Assembly (NCBI GenBank): GCA_964550025.1
Contig: CAZJYI010000092.1
Location: 1 to 45,447 of the forward strand
Source of the DNA: CAZJYI01 sp964550025
GTDB taxonomy: Bacteria > Verrucomicrobiota > Kiritimatiellia > UBA8416 > CAYOBW01
DNA: 45,447 nucleotides
Direction of reading: 5' to 3'
Shown: positions 17,201 through 24,680 of the stretch, in pieces
How positions within the stretch are numbered: position 1 is the first letter of the stretch
How the letters are laid out: each line of letters begins with the position of its first letter
Position numbers and translations under genes: made by a program
The notes under the pieces: model-generated
The model's input: the letters and a program-made list of their open reading frames with translations, nothing else
Databases searched by the model: none
What the model was told of the DNA's origin: nothing

Positions 17201-18076
17201 CGGTGCCTTGTTCGCCGGCGCCTCGTCCATGCTCCAGACATGCGCGGCCCCGTCAGGAGCCTTGCCTGCCACCAGATCACTCATCTCCTTTTGCGTGAAT
17301 GCGCGCCCGTACACACGCAGGTCGTCTACGCTGCCCTGGAATCCCCAGCGACCGCCCTGGATCTGCTCGCGCCCGATATTGACGCGGTGAGATTGCATCT
17401 TGGCGGACACTGAGGTCGCTCCGCCTTTCGCGCTCGACGTTTCAGCGCCCAACACTTTCCACGCCACGGCGGCCCCACTTGGGATGTCGACGTCCTCGGT
17501 GAACGCGCGCTGCCCGAAGATCACGTCACCCCTGCGCTCCGCTTTACTCATCGACCCGCGTCCGGTCGCCACACGCAACACGGCCTCTGCATCAACCGCG
17601 CGGCCCTCAGCCGCCAACTCAAGCAGCAGCAGGTTCTCCGTTGCCGCAACCATGCTCTTCATACGCACGGTCAGACCGTCGCGCGTGAACGTCCCCACCG
17701 TCTCAGGCACATCCCACCGCTGCTCGAGTTTGTACGACGCCCCCGCGAGCTCGGGGATGCGAATGGCCAGGCGCCCGAACCCGACGGGGCAGGACTGCCC
17801 GTACTGCGACTTCAGCCGCCACATATCGTTCTTGGCCAGGAAGAGCTGTTGCTCCTCCGCCGGACCGCCGATGGCCACCTTCATGTCGCCGTTGCCCATC
17901 AACGGCCCGTCCACCGAATGGTTGGCCGGCGTGCGGCCGGGGCGGGCAGTCCAAACCGCTCTGTATTGGCCGACCAGGCGAACCGCGGCGTCCGCATCGG
18001 GTGCCGCACTGCAGGTGAGGGTCGCGACGCTCATGAGCAGTCCCAATCCGATCGAGAGTCTGGTTGTGTGAGTCAT
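14204..18076 (-). CDS. Secreted GH95-like / GH29-like fucosidase fusion with inserted LamG domain (3-prime end uncertain)
   Basis: A signal peptide (MTHTTRLSIGLGLLMSVATL) leads into a GH95-type N-domain (DGPLMGNGDMKVAIGG). At about 237-420 a LamG-like domain is inserted. The (alpha/alpha)6 region carries DYHLNYNH with N531 and N533, matching the paired asparagines of the GH95 fucosidase AfcA, and SIHEGSG with E709 as candidate general acid. A C-terminal beta part (MVNPWPG) follows. From about 990 a GH29-like domain begins (KWGVFFHY, ADYFFITIG) with candidate nucleophile D1171 in GWWVDG. Residues 660-694 are encoded by an inserted palindromic element. ATG 18076 has AAAGGA upstream; a GTG at 18097 is also open. 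The last 11 codons lie beyond the N gap. Known GH95 and GH29 enzymes remove L-fucose with opposite stereochemical mechanisms; having both in one chain is unusual. Confidence 0.85.
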   Translation of the reverse strand: MTHTTRLSIGLGLLMSVATLTCSAAPDADAAVRLVGQYRAVWTARPGRTPANHSVDGPLMGNGDMKVAIGGPAEEQQLFLAKNDMWRLKSQYGQSCPVGFGRLAIRIPELAGASYKLEQRWDVPETVGTFTRDGLTVRMKSMVAATENLLLLELAAEGRAVDAEAVLRVATGRGSMSKAERRGDVIFGQRAFTEDVDIPSGAAVAWKVLGAETSSAKGGATSVSAKMQSHRVNIGREQIQGGRWGFQGSVDDLRVYGRAFTQKEMSDLVAGKAPDGAAHVWSMDEAPANKAPMRVVPGKVGKAWQFTGDKACFLDCGNLPLPVEPVTMACWVRIDDAHEQANYILSCGEWNKGVSIGLSAGKLRFTAAGGKYVESAVLPKDKWVHVAGTWDGAQLTAYVDGEIANAAGSTGVQPVGARFTLKPGKPVTLVLAMDSVFKSKTYAEDVVAALAHMSHESHTSHVAGLRKAHAAWWTDFWAKSFVEIGDPELEKAYYRSLYHMGACSRDLRFPPGIFGWVTTDNPAWAGDYHLNYNHMAPFYALYSANRVEQGDPQDTPILDFRERGRWYAKAVFGEKMRGVHYPVGIGPLGIETTRKSKYGGGRHSEGEGLFFGQRTNPSYCLVNIAQRWRTTRDAAYGKKVYPFVLEVVSFWEDYLKWEPRSSDLRSETRPSRLQAGGAAPQSGAQQVSLPEQGATGDGRYVDYNDSIHEGSGKNMNPILALGLIRNAFDLALDMSGELNVDAGRQKKWRHILDHLSLWTTQEMKGKTVFRYSEDGTHWWRNNTLGIQHIYPGNALGLDSDPKWLEVAHNTIAVMQRWIDGNGSNSFFPAAVRVGYDPKVILEQLQRYVRNTYPNGFQLRNPHGIENQSTVPNTINEMLCMSHVPGGANPGGHLLRVFPVWPRNRDAKFVNIRAWGAFLVSSELNDGQVQHVKITSERGKDCTMVNPWPGRTVTLTRANGTETLDGDRFTFETGVGEQLELAMSDKAAVVDRSAWFAGKWGVFFHYLANPAGRANEGKSAEEWSRQVDAFDVKGLAKQLQEVGADYFFITIGQGSGHYCARNPVYDKLTGISPSKCARRDLVSDLADTLNPLGIKVLVYTAAEIGWGDVEARKALGMTSHHNDHLVGLRKRGQPNDWQANRKGQIEFLWNWVKIHEQWSKQWGTKIAGWWVDGCYHADVRFPENEPPNLKTLKAALRTGNPNAIVTFNTRGVKVPIPVSSPHEDYAAGEVSRQLPSSCPGAWLEGEXXXXXXXXXXXXXXXXXXXXXXXXXXXXXXXXXXSVPRTSMGEIK
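14240..14339. other. Assembly gap (100 N) near the 3-prime end of the GH95/GH29 gene
   Basis: Exactly 100 N of unknown true length. The C-terminus of the fusion protein, and possibly another short gene, lies in or beyond it, so the frame on the left side of the gap cannot be trusted. Confidence 0.99.
15993..16098. repeat. Palindromic repeat element inserted in frame in a coding sequence
   Basis: The ends are inverted copies: GTAGCTCC at 15993 and GGAGCTAC ending at 16098, plus inner GGAGACC (16013) and GGTCTCC (16073). Each end is itself a hairpin (CCCTGCTCCGGCAGGG and TCCGACCGGAGGTCGGA), with further hairpins between (GCCTGAAGGC). It encodes the low-complexity stretch between KWE and GRYVDY. 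The paralogue at 24681 has only about ten residues there, so about 29 residues are extra. Confidence 0.8.
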
Positions 18077-18171
18077 TTGAGGTGTCCTTTGTTTCACGAG
18101 GCCGGAGGATATGCGCTGCCCCTGCCGTGATTATGGCGTTTGCGGCACACGCAGTCGACCTGTACTGGTCG

Positions 18172-18237
18172 ATAATACTCTCACGATTGCCCGCCGACAA
18201 CAATGTACATACTTCCAGAAAACACTACAATTCTTCC
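18172..18237 (-). promoter_or_regulatory. Promoter and 38-bp operator upstream of the GH95/GH29 gene
   Basis: The conserved motif spans 18200-18237 (minus strand begins GGAAGAATTGTAG and ends GTACATTGT). At its left edge a sigma-70 type promoter reads TTGTCG (18195-18200), 17 bases, TATTAT (18172-18177). The motif thus abuts the -35 box, the usual place for an AraC-family activator. It lies about 120-160 bp before the start codon. A 6-bp stem (TCGACC/GGTCGA, 18155-18172) lies just downstream of the -10. Confidence 0.65.
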
Positions 18238-18252
18238 ATCCCGTATCTCCCC

Positions 18253-19272
18253 TCAGACTCCATACATCGCGCGGGCATTCTCTACGGGCACGGCATTCGT
18301 GAGAATATTGCACGTGCTCAAGATATGGCCGCCACCCTGCCCGATGTTCTCGCACAGCCACTCCGCCTGCTCAGCTACCTGGTCCGGTGTCCCGAAAGTC
18401 ATGAGCTCGTTCAGGTCCAGGTTGCCCATCAGGCAAAGCCTGTCGCCGTACTCTCGCTTGACCTCTGCGATGTCCATGCCGGCACTCGGCTGCAGAGAGT
18501 GCAGGCCGTTGAAACCGCACGCCACGATGTTCGGCAGCACCGCACGGATATCGCCATCCGTGTGAAGGAAAACCGGTACGTTCTTGTGCGCCTTGATCTC
18601 CGCAACCATGCGCCTGTAGAACGGCCAGGCCAGCACCTCCATGATCGGCGGCGGCAGGAACAGCCCGGTGTTGAAGGCGATGTCATCGGTCACCATGATG
18701 GCATCTGCACCATGGTCGATGAACGTGTGTGCCCGCGAGATCTCATACCCGATGACCTTCTCCGTCACGCCGCGAATGGCCTCCGTGTGGGTCATGGACC
18801 GGATCATGAAGTCCTCCGTCCCCAACATCCAATCGAGGGAACTGACCGGCCCCATGACCTGCGCAAAAACAAACAGATCGCTGTTCGCAAGGAACCAGTC
18901 GAGATCGCTCGTAAGGCATGTGGACGCGTCGGGTGACTCGTAGGCGTCAGCTTGCTCGATATCCGGGATCGCCGACTTGTGCAGGTGTGAACTGCCACCG
19001 GTGATCACATGCTCGTCGCCCAGAACGCTGCGAAAAACGGGACCGGCTTCGGTCTCCCCAACTTGCTCCATCGGGAACTGGTGCACGTCAACCAGGTCCC
19101 CGCCCAGCTCACGGATCGCGGCAAGCGTGCGTGCGTTCCGAGAGAGATCAGCATAGCGCTCGTCGCCGATCAGTCCGCGAAGCAGCTTGTCCTCAATCGC
19201 CAGATCCCCGCGCGGCACCCGGTCGGGACGCCTGTGCGCGATGGCGGCTGTCACTCTTTCTTTGCGGGTCAC
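18253..19272 (-). CDS. UROD-like protein (uroporphyrinogen decarboxylase/corrinoid methyltransferase superfamily)
   Basis: The 339-residue TIM-barrel protein starts MTRKERVTAAIAHRRPDRVP, the usual N-terminus of non-haem UROD-like proteins, and ends VPVENARAMYG. At the position where MtaA/CmuA-type methyltransferases have a His-x-Cys zinc motif it has HTDG (H237, D239). A cysteine is present near the end (LSTCN), where those enzymes have their last zinc cysteine. It lacks the arginine-rich substrate pocket that would be needed to call it HemE. GTG start overlaps the preceding gene's stop by 4 bp. It is the last gene of a GH38-UROD-UROD operon. Substrate unknown; cytoplasmic. Confidence 0.88.
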   Translation of the reverse strand: MTRKERVTAAIAHRRPDRVPRGDLAIEDKLLRGLIGDERYADLSRNARTLAAIRELGGDLVDVHQFPMEQVGETEAGPVFRSVLGDEHVITGGSSHLHKSAIPDIEQADAYESPDASTCLTSDLDWFLANSDLFVFAQVMGPVSSLDWMLGTEDFMIRSMTHTEAIRGVTEKVIGYEISRAHTFIDHGADAIMVTDDIAFNTGLFLPPPIMEVLAWPFYRRMVAEIKAHKNVPVFLHTDGDIRAVLPNIVACGFNGLHSLQPSAGMDIAEVKREYGDRLCLMGNLDLNELMTFGTPDQVAEQAEWLCENIGQGGGHILSTCNILTNAVPVENARAMYGV

Positions 19273-20306
19273 GACATGCTCCCCACCGCTTCATACATCG
19301 CCACAACATTCTCGTTGGGCATGTCCGGCATGATACCCTGCGAGGTAGAAACGATGTAGCCGCCCCTTGCTCCCAGTTGCTCGGCCCGCAGACGGACCTC
19401 GTCCCTGACATCGTCGGGTGTACCATTCACCATGGCGCCCTGCCCGTTGACGGCACCCATAAAGGTCAGGCAGTCGCCAAAGGCGGTTTTCAACGCCGTC
19501 GGATCCATGCCTGCCGCCGTCACCTGGATGGGTTGGAGTCCATCCAACCCAATCTCGACCAGGTCGGGGATGATCTTCACGATCGCGCCGCACGAGTGCT
19601 GCATGACCTTGTAACCGCGCGCGTGAGCCAGGTCGTAGAGTTGCTTCTGGCGCGGCTTGACAAACTGGCGCCACGTGTCGGGACTCCAGAGCAGGTTCTG
19701 CTGCGTACCGTAATCATCGCCGCAATGGAAGATCTGCATAGCGTCGCCCGTTTCGTCGAAAAAGCGCCGGTTCGCTTCCAGGTAGAAGCTGAAAATGCGG
19801 TCGAGCAACGCGTCGATGAACGCGGGGTCGGTCAACATCATGATCATGAACTTCTCGGTGCCCAACAGGGCGTCCGCCACTTCCATCCAGGGCGACCAGA
19901 CACCGCCGAAGACCGCGTAGGACGAATAAGACGCCATAGGACGGATGCACGCGGAGAAATCGAGTTGATCGAGGCATGGCCATGCATAGCGGTCAAGATC
20001 GGCCGCTGTTTCGGCATCAGCGAGAGGATGCGTAACTGGATACAGACCACGAACATGCCGCTCCACGCCCCATGCATCCGTGTACGTCTCGTCCCGGTCA
20101 AACCGATTCACGGTGACGATGTCTTCCATGAAGACGCACCAACGCGTATCAGCGCCCAAGCAGCGCAACATCGCTTCCTTGTCCGCCACGCCGAGAAACT
20201 CGATCAGCGATTCGACCTTATCTTCCTGCGAACAGTCGAAGTCCACCGGAGACCGGTCAGGAACGGTGTGGTTCATTGCGGCTAGAACGCGTTCCTTGTG
20301 CGTCAT
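19269..20306 (-). CDS. UROD-like protein with methyltransferase-type HxC motif
   Basis: The 345-residue protein starts MTHKERVLAAMNHTVPDRSP and ends PNENVVAMYEAVG. It has MQHSCG with H237 and C239, the His-x-Cys pair seen in zinc-dependent corrinoid methyltransferases of the MtaA type. The third cysteine is replaced (STSQG). Its partner at 18253 has the opposite combination: HxD with the late cysteine kept. ATG overlaps the GH38 stop (ATGA) and its own stop overlaps the next GTG, so three proteins are translationally coupled and could form one complex. Haem synthesis is unlikely given the context. Confidence 0.88.
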   Translation of the reverse strand: MTHKERVLAAMNHTVPDRSPVDFDCSQEDKVESLIEFLGVADKEAMLRCLGADTRWCVFMEDIVTVNRFDRDETYTDAWGVERHVRGLYPVTHPLADAETAADLDRYAWPCLDQLDFSACIRPMASYSSYAVFGGVWSPWMEVADALLGTEKFMIMMLTDPAFIDALLDRIFSFYLEANRRFFDETGDAMQIFHCGDDYGTQQNLLWSPDTWRQFVKPRQKQLYDLAHARGYKVMQHSCGAIVKIIPDLVEIGLDGLQPIQVTAAGMDPTALKTAFGDCLTFMGAVNGQGAMVNGTPDDVRDEVRLRAEQLGARGGYIVSTSQGIMPDMPNENVVAMYEAVGSMS

Positions 20307-23300
20307 GCCTTCGCTCCTTTCAGCCTGACTGTTTTGATTTCATACGGCGCGAACGGGAGCAGTATCATGCCGGATTCCGTCACCAACGACTGCTGCGCCT
20401 CCTCCAGCAGATCGCATTCGTGCGCCGCCGTCGTTTCGCCGAGGCATGACAGCATCACGCTGACGTTGCGTCCCTGGCGTTCGACCAGGCGCACAACGAT
20501 ATCGCCGCTGCCGTCCTCTGCCCGCTTCACGGCTTCGAGCGATACGCCCGGCTCGTCGACGGCCAGGAACGACCGCGCGGCGGACACACCATCATCGCCC
20601 GCATCCGCCACCCTCACATGAAACGGCACGTTAAGATCCCTCGCCGCTTCGATGGTGCCGGCTTCGCGCCATGTCCCGGCATGCGGCTGGAGTGCGTAGG
20701 TGAAGTGGTGCATCTCGATATCGGATTCCGGGTCCGGATACATGGGGCCCTTCAGCAGCGACAGCCCCATGCGCGCGTCGCGGCATTCGTAGCCGTACTT
20801 CGAATCGGTCAGCAGGCTCAGCCCGAACTCGGGCTGACTGAGATCCATCCACTCATGTCCCGGCACCTCGAACTTTGCTTCTTCGTAGGAGTTGTTGCGC
20901 GTGGTCGGCCGCTCGATGTTGGCGTAGGCGATGTCGTAGGTAGCATGTCGGGAACGAACGGTGGTGTGGAAACGGACCTTGAGCAGCTTGTGGCGTTCCT
21001 TCCAGTCAATGGAGGTCTCGAACTCAACCCGGCGCGCGTCGCGTGCCAGCCGCACGCGCTGCACCAGCGGCGATCCCATGATCTGCTTACGAATAATCAG
21101 CGACGAGAGCAGCGGTCCCTGTTCGCCGGCCTCGACCGTACCGGGCGCCAGCTCGAACTCGGTATCCTCGTAGTGCATCTCGATATCCCAGGCATCGAAG
21201 GTGCCCGGCATGTCCTCGAACAACTGGAAAACGTTGCCCCGTTGCTCGGCGTCGATGCACTCGCGCTGCGCAGCTTTGTCGTAGAGCGAGACCAGTTCGC
21301 CTTGTGCGTCGAACGCGACGCGCAGGTAGTCGTTCTCCAGGGTAGTCCCATCAAGCGTGACGGCGGGCCAGTCCCCCATCCCCGCACCTTCGACGACCTG
21401 GTAGGTGGCAAAGCCGCATGCCGGCACACGCGCCATGAACACGAGCACCCGTTCTCCGTGTTCGAACGCGGTGCCGAATTGGGACGGAATCTCTGCGCCG
21501 TCGGGTCCCAGCACGTGCGCCTGCTCCAACGTGCAAGGGACCTCCGCAAGACGCGTTCGCTCATGTGGCTCGCCGTTGAACAGGAGAAGCGTCTTGTCGG
21601 TGTCGATCGAAGAGAGCGGTGCCCCTCCGAACGAACGACAGGCCGCTTCCAGCGCGCCGCCGGCTTTGGCCTCGCACTCGCCAAGCATGTCGAGCAGTTC
21701 GAAGTACGCTTCCCGCACGTGCGTGCCGGGCAGCGAATCGTGGAACTGGGTCGTCAGCAGCAGCTTCCAGGCGGCGTCGAGCGCGTCGTGAGGGAAGTCC
21801 ACCCCGGCGAACACGGAGAACATCTCGGCGTCCCGCAACAGGTACTCGAGACGCCGGTTCAGCTTCTTCAGCCGCCCCTTGGTGGTGTAGACGCCGCGGT
21901 GCTCTTCCAGGTAGAGCTCGTCGTTGATGAGCGGGATGTCGTCGTGCTCGGTCGCGAGACGGCGCATGCGTTCCAATGCATCTTCAATCTTCGAGAATCG
22001 GGCAGGCACCATGCCGGGCATGTCGCAGTAGCGTCTACAATACTCCAGCATCTCGCGGTCCGGCCCGCCGCCGCCGTCGCCCCATCCGTAGCAGTAAAGA
22101 CTCTCCGGTACCTGTGCTTTGGCCGAATACTGGTCCCAGTGGTCATTCATGTGGTCGGGTTCGCACACACCAATGAAGTGCGTCGGCGGTACGGTTGCGA
22201 AGATGCGCGACCCATCCGGCCCTTCCCACCAGAACACGTGTCGGGTCCACTTGTTCGTGTCGTTCCACACGTTCATCTTGTGGGTCACGAAGTACTTCAG
22301 CCCCGCCTTCACCATGATCTGAGGCATGCTCCAGGCGTTGCCGAATACGTCCGGTATCCAGGCCGTCGACGGCGTCACTCCGAATTCCCGCTGGTAGAAG
22401 CGAATGCCGTGCACGAGCTGCCGCACCATTGATTCGCCGGAGATGAGATTGCAGTCGGGCTCGACCCAGAACGCGCCGATCGCCTCCCAGCGCCCTTCCG
22501 CAATGCGGGCTTTCACCTGCTCGTAGAGCTCGGGGTAGAGCGTTCGCATGCGATCGTACATCTGCGGCTGGCTCTGCGAGAAAATGTACTCAGGGTAGTG
22601 CTCCATCATGCGCAGCGCCGTGGAATGCGTGCGGCCGATCTTGCGGTCGTACTCCGCGTGCGTCCAGAGGTAGACCAGGTCGAGGTGCGAATTCCCGCAG
22701 AGGTGCAGCAGTCCCGTCCGCTTGAAGCGGTCGCACGCGTAAATGCGTTCGCGCACCGTCTGCTGGGCCCTCAGCGCCATCTGCTTGACCTGTTCGCGCT
22801 CGGGACACTCCTGCTGAATAGGCTTGGTCACACTGTGCAGTACGTCCCGCAGATGGGCCGTCAGGTCGCCGGGAAGCCCCTCGGTCATCAGCAGGTTGAA
22901 GGCCGCCTTGAGGTCCCAGTAGGCCTCGTCGATCTCCGGGTCCCGCACAACCCACTCGGAGACTTCCATGGTCTTCACCGTGCCCTCGCCGAAATGCCAC
23001 GCTATGTAGCTTTCGACTTCGAGGTCATAGGACTCGCCACCTATGGCGCAGCCGGTCATGGTCACGAGGTCACGGAATGGGTCCATGCCGTGATAGGCCT
23101 TGCCGTTGACGCGCAGCAAACCGTCTCCGCTGAAGTAGGCGCGCAGCGCCACTTGCCGTCCTTTGAAGCGCTCGGGAATGCGCGCGCCGTCCAGCCGAAA
23201 ATAGCAGCTCATATCCGTACCGCCCCAGGTATCGCCCACGGCAATCGGCCGCCATTCGTCGTCCATCCACGTCCGCTCGCTGTGGCGGTCATATCGGAAA

Positions 23301-23476
23301 TGCCGATGCTGCCATCCCGAGAGCGGCTCCCGATCCTCGATGATCCATGGCCGCAGCGACTCGATCTTGGCCTGGATGATCTCCTCCAGGGAAATGATCA
23401 TGCGCTTCTTGCTCTTGATGAGCCCGCGCCACTTGTCGAGGATATGCTCAATTCCGCGTGTCTGTCCGGTTCCCAC
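20303..23476 (-). CDS. Cytoplasmic GH38 alpha-mannosidase
   Basis: The 1057-residue protein has the GH38 order: an N-terminal beta-rich domain, the zinc pair HLD (H264, D266), the nucleophile in WIPDVFGN (D376), a three-helix region with FHDSLPGTH (H579), and C-terminal beta domains ending in IKTVRLKG. All expected metal and catalytic residues are visible. There is no signal peptide, so it should act on imported mannosides. The start is GTG with AAAGGAAG 5 bases upstream; the start lies 29 bp after the GH95 pseudogene, so they share a transcript. Its ATGA overlap with the UROD-like gene suggests a shared pathway. Confidence 0.93.
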   Translation of the reverse strand: MGTGQTRGIEHILDKWRGLIKSKKRMIISLEEIIQAKIESLRPWIIEDREPLSGWQHRHFRYDRHSERTWMDDEWRPIAVGDTWGGTDMSCYFRLDGARIPERFKGRQVALRAYFSGDGLLRVNGKAYHGMDPFRDLVTMTGCAIGGESYDLEVESYIAWHFGEGTVKTMEVSEWVVRDPEIDEAYWDLKAAFNLLMTEGLPGDLTAHLRDVLHSVTKPIQQECPEREQVKQMALRAQQTVRERIYACDRFKRTGLLHLCGNSHLDLVYLWTHAEYDRKIGRTHSTALRMMEHYPEYIFSQSQPQMYDRMRTLYPELYEQVKARIAEGRWEAIGAFWVEPDCNLISGESMVRQLVHGIRFYQREFGVTPSTAWIPDVFGNAWSMPQIMVKAGLKYFVTHKMNVWNDTNKWTRHVFWWEGPDGSRIFATVPPTHFIGVCEPDHMNDHWDQYSAKAQVPESLYCYGWGDGGGGPDREMLEYCRRYCDMPGMVPARFSKIEDALERMRRLATEHDDIPLINDELYLEEHRGVYTTKGRLKKLNRRLEYLLRDAEMFSVFAGVDFPHDALDAAWKLLLTTQFHDSLPGTHVREAYFELLDMLGECEAKAGGALEAACRSFGGAPLSSIDTDKTLLLFNGEPHERTRLAEVPCTLEQAHVLGPDGAEIPSQFGTAFEHGERVLVFMARVPACGFATYQVVEGAGMGDWPAVTLDGTTLENDYLRVAFDAQGELVSLYDKAAQRECIDAEQRGNVFQLFEDMPGTFDAWDIEMHYEDTEFELAPGTVEAGEQGPLLSSLIIRKQIMGSPLVQRVRLARDARRVEFETSIDWKERHKLLKVRFHTTVRSRHATYDIAYANIERPTTRNNSYEEAKFEVPGHEWMDLSQPEFGLSLLTDSKYGYECRDARMGLSLLKGPMYPDPESDIEMHHFTYALQPHAGTWREAGTIEAARDLNVPFHVRVADAGDDGVSAARSFLAVDEPGVSLEAVKRAEDGSGDIVVRLVERQGRNVSVMLSCLGETTAAHECDLLEEAQQSLVTESGMILLPFAPYEIKTVRLKGAKA

Positions 23477-23505
23477 GCTAGCTTCCTTTCTGCCGTTCGC
23501 GCCTA

Positions 23506-24424
23506 TCAGATGGGCTTTAGCACGATGCGCTCGCCCTTCTCTGTCGGGAAGGTCAGGCGTTCACCTTCCATGGTCTCGCCCGGGCCACCGCTACGCTCCA
23601 GTTGCACATTGCGGCCGGGCCAAGGATTCTCAACCGTGCACGTGCGCCCACGCTCACTGACAATCCTGACGTTGCGCACGACACCGTCTATCAGCTCCGT
23701 GGTCCCTGGCATCGAAGTGCGTCACCATGCTCAACAGCACGCGGACGGTCTTTCCCGGAGCGAGTTGGAAGGTTGGGGCTGCCGCCCCCTCTACCCGCCA
23801 CGCGGCTGTGGCCGCCATGGGCATCGTGAGCCCCGCCAACGTGCGGGTCGCCCAGTGGCAGCCATCCACCTCACCGGTCGTGATCGTGTGCTCTTTGACT
23901 CCCCCTGCCTGATGCGGAGTCAGTGATACCGTGACCTCAACGGGTTCCCCCTCGCAGGTCAGTGCAACGACAAACACGTTTGCCCCGGCAGCCACGAAAC
24001 TCGTCTGGGCTACGGTTGAGTTCGTGCCCGTGAAACTCGCAACGGTTTCTGCATCGACCAGGGATTGACGCACCGAGTACTCCGCTTCCGCGAGGGCGGG
24101 GATTTCAATGTTCAGAGTGCCGAAACTCATCGGCGCCGCATTTCCGTTGTTCGGCCTCCACCAGTCATTCTTGGTGAACCAGAACATTTGCTTATCCGGG
24201 TTCCCGGCAATGCAGACTCCCAGGTCACCGTTACCCAGCAGCGGCGCGTCGGTTGCCCGCGAGCCACCCGCCCGGGCACCCCAGACCTTCTTCGGGGGCG
24301 CTTCAAAAGCTGTGCCAAACCGGGCCACAACATCCGCCCCACGAACCGGGCGGTCAGCGGCGGCAACAGGGACACAGCTCGCGAGAACGCCAACCAAACA
24401 AACAATACGTACGCCAGTTTTCAT
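23506..24424 (-). pseudogene. GH95-like gene with internal deletion and frameshift
   Basis: The N-terminal part is intact: a signal peptide (MKTGVRIVCLVGVLASCVPVA) and the GH95 N-domain with DAPLLGNGDLGVCIAG, as far as VRVLLSMVTHFD near 23712. The very next bases encode, one frame over, the C-terminal part seen in the two paralogues (VVRNVRIVSERGRTCTVENPWPG), ending at 23506. The whole catalytic (alpha/alpha)6 barrel of about 430 residues is gone. A good ribosome binding site (AGGAACTGAG) and an upstream operator remain. Unlike the paralogues, it has no LamG insert between AAWRVEG and FQLAPGKTVRVLL. A misassembly is possible but there is no N gap here. Confidence 0.85.
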
Positions 24425-24565
24425 CTCAGTTCCTATCTGTATCCGGACTCACGGTCTTGAGATTCCGGCCTGAAATGCTGTGCGCACCTTCAGGTGAAAC
24501 GGCCTTGCTCATCGCGTACTATGGCGACGATGCGCGGCACGAGAAGGTAGAAGATCTCCGCGCCC

Positions 24566-24629
24566 AAGATAGCCCCCTTCACGGCGGGGAGACAATGTAC
24601 ATACTTCCGGAAAACACTACATTTCTTCC
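24566..24629 (-). promoter_or_regulatory. 38-bp operator and promoter upstream of the GH95 pseudogene/GH38 operon
   Basis: The motif at 24592-24629 differs from the 18200 copy at only two of 38 positions. Its left end forms TTGTCT, followed after 18 bases by TATCTT (24566-24571), a plausible sigma-70 promoter. The centre contains TTCCGGAA, a perfect 8-bp palindrome. The predicted transcript would run through the pseudogene into GH38 and the two UROD-like genes. Confidence 0.65.
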
Positions 24630-24680
24630 CGACACAGACATTCCCCGACGACCGGGCAGCTGTGTCGTAACCCGATGGAA

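Noticed and set aside
18253..20306. Annotation of the UROD-like genes as hemE
   Set aside because: The operon is glycan-related, several paralogues are present, and the sequences carry methyltransferase-type His-x-Cys/Asp motifs and divergent N-termini. Haem synthesis is not supported.
20618..22432. Plus-strand open frame of 604 codons inside the GH38 region
   Set aside because: It is antisense to a GH38 gene with all catalytic residues in place, and its translation shows no domain.
24487..24590. Minus-strand hydrophobic frame (GAILGAEIFYLLVPRIVAIV) ending in TGA
   Set aside because: It could be the tail of a lost membrane protein, but it is only 30 codons, has no clear family, and lies in a leader downstream of a promoter.
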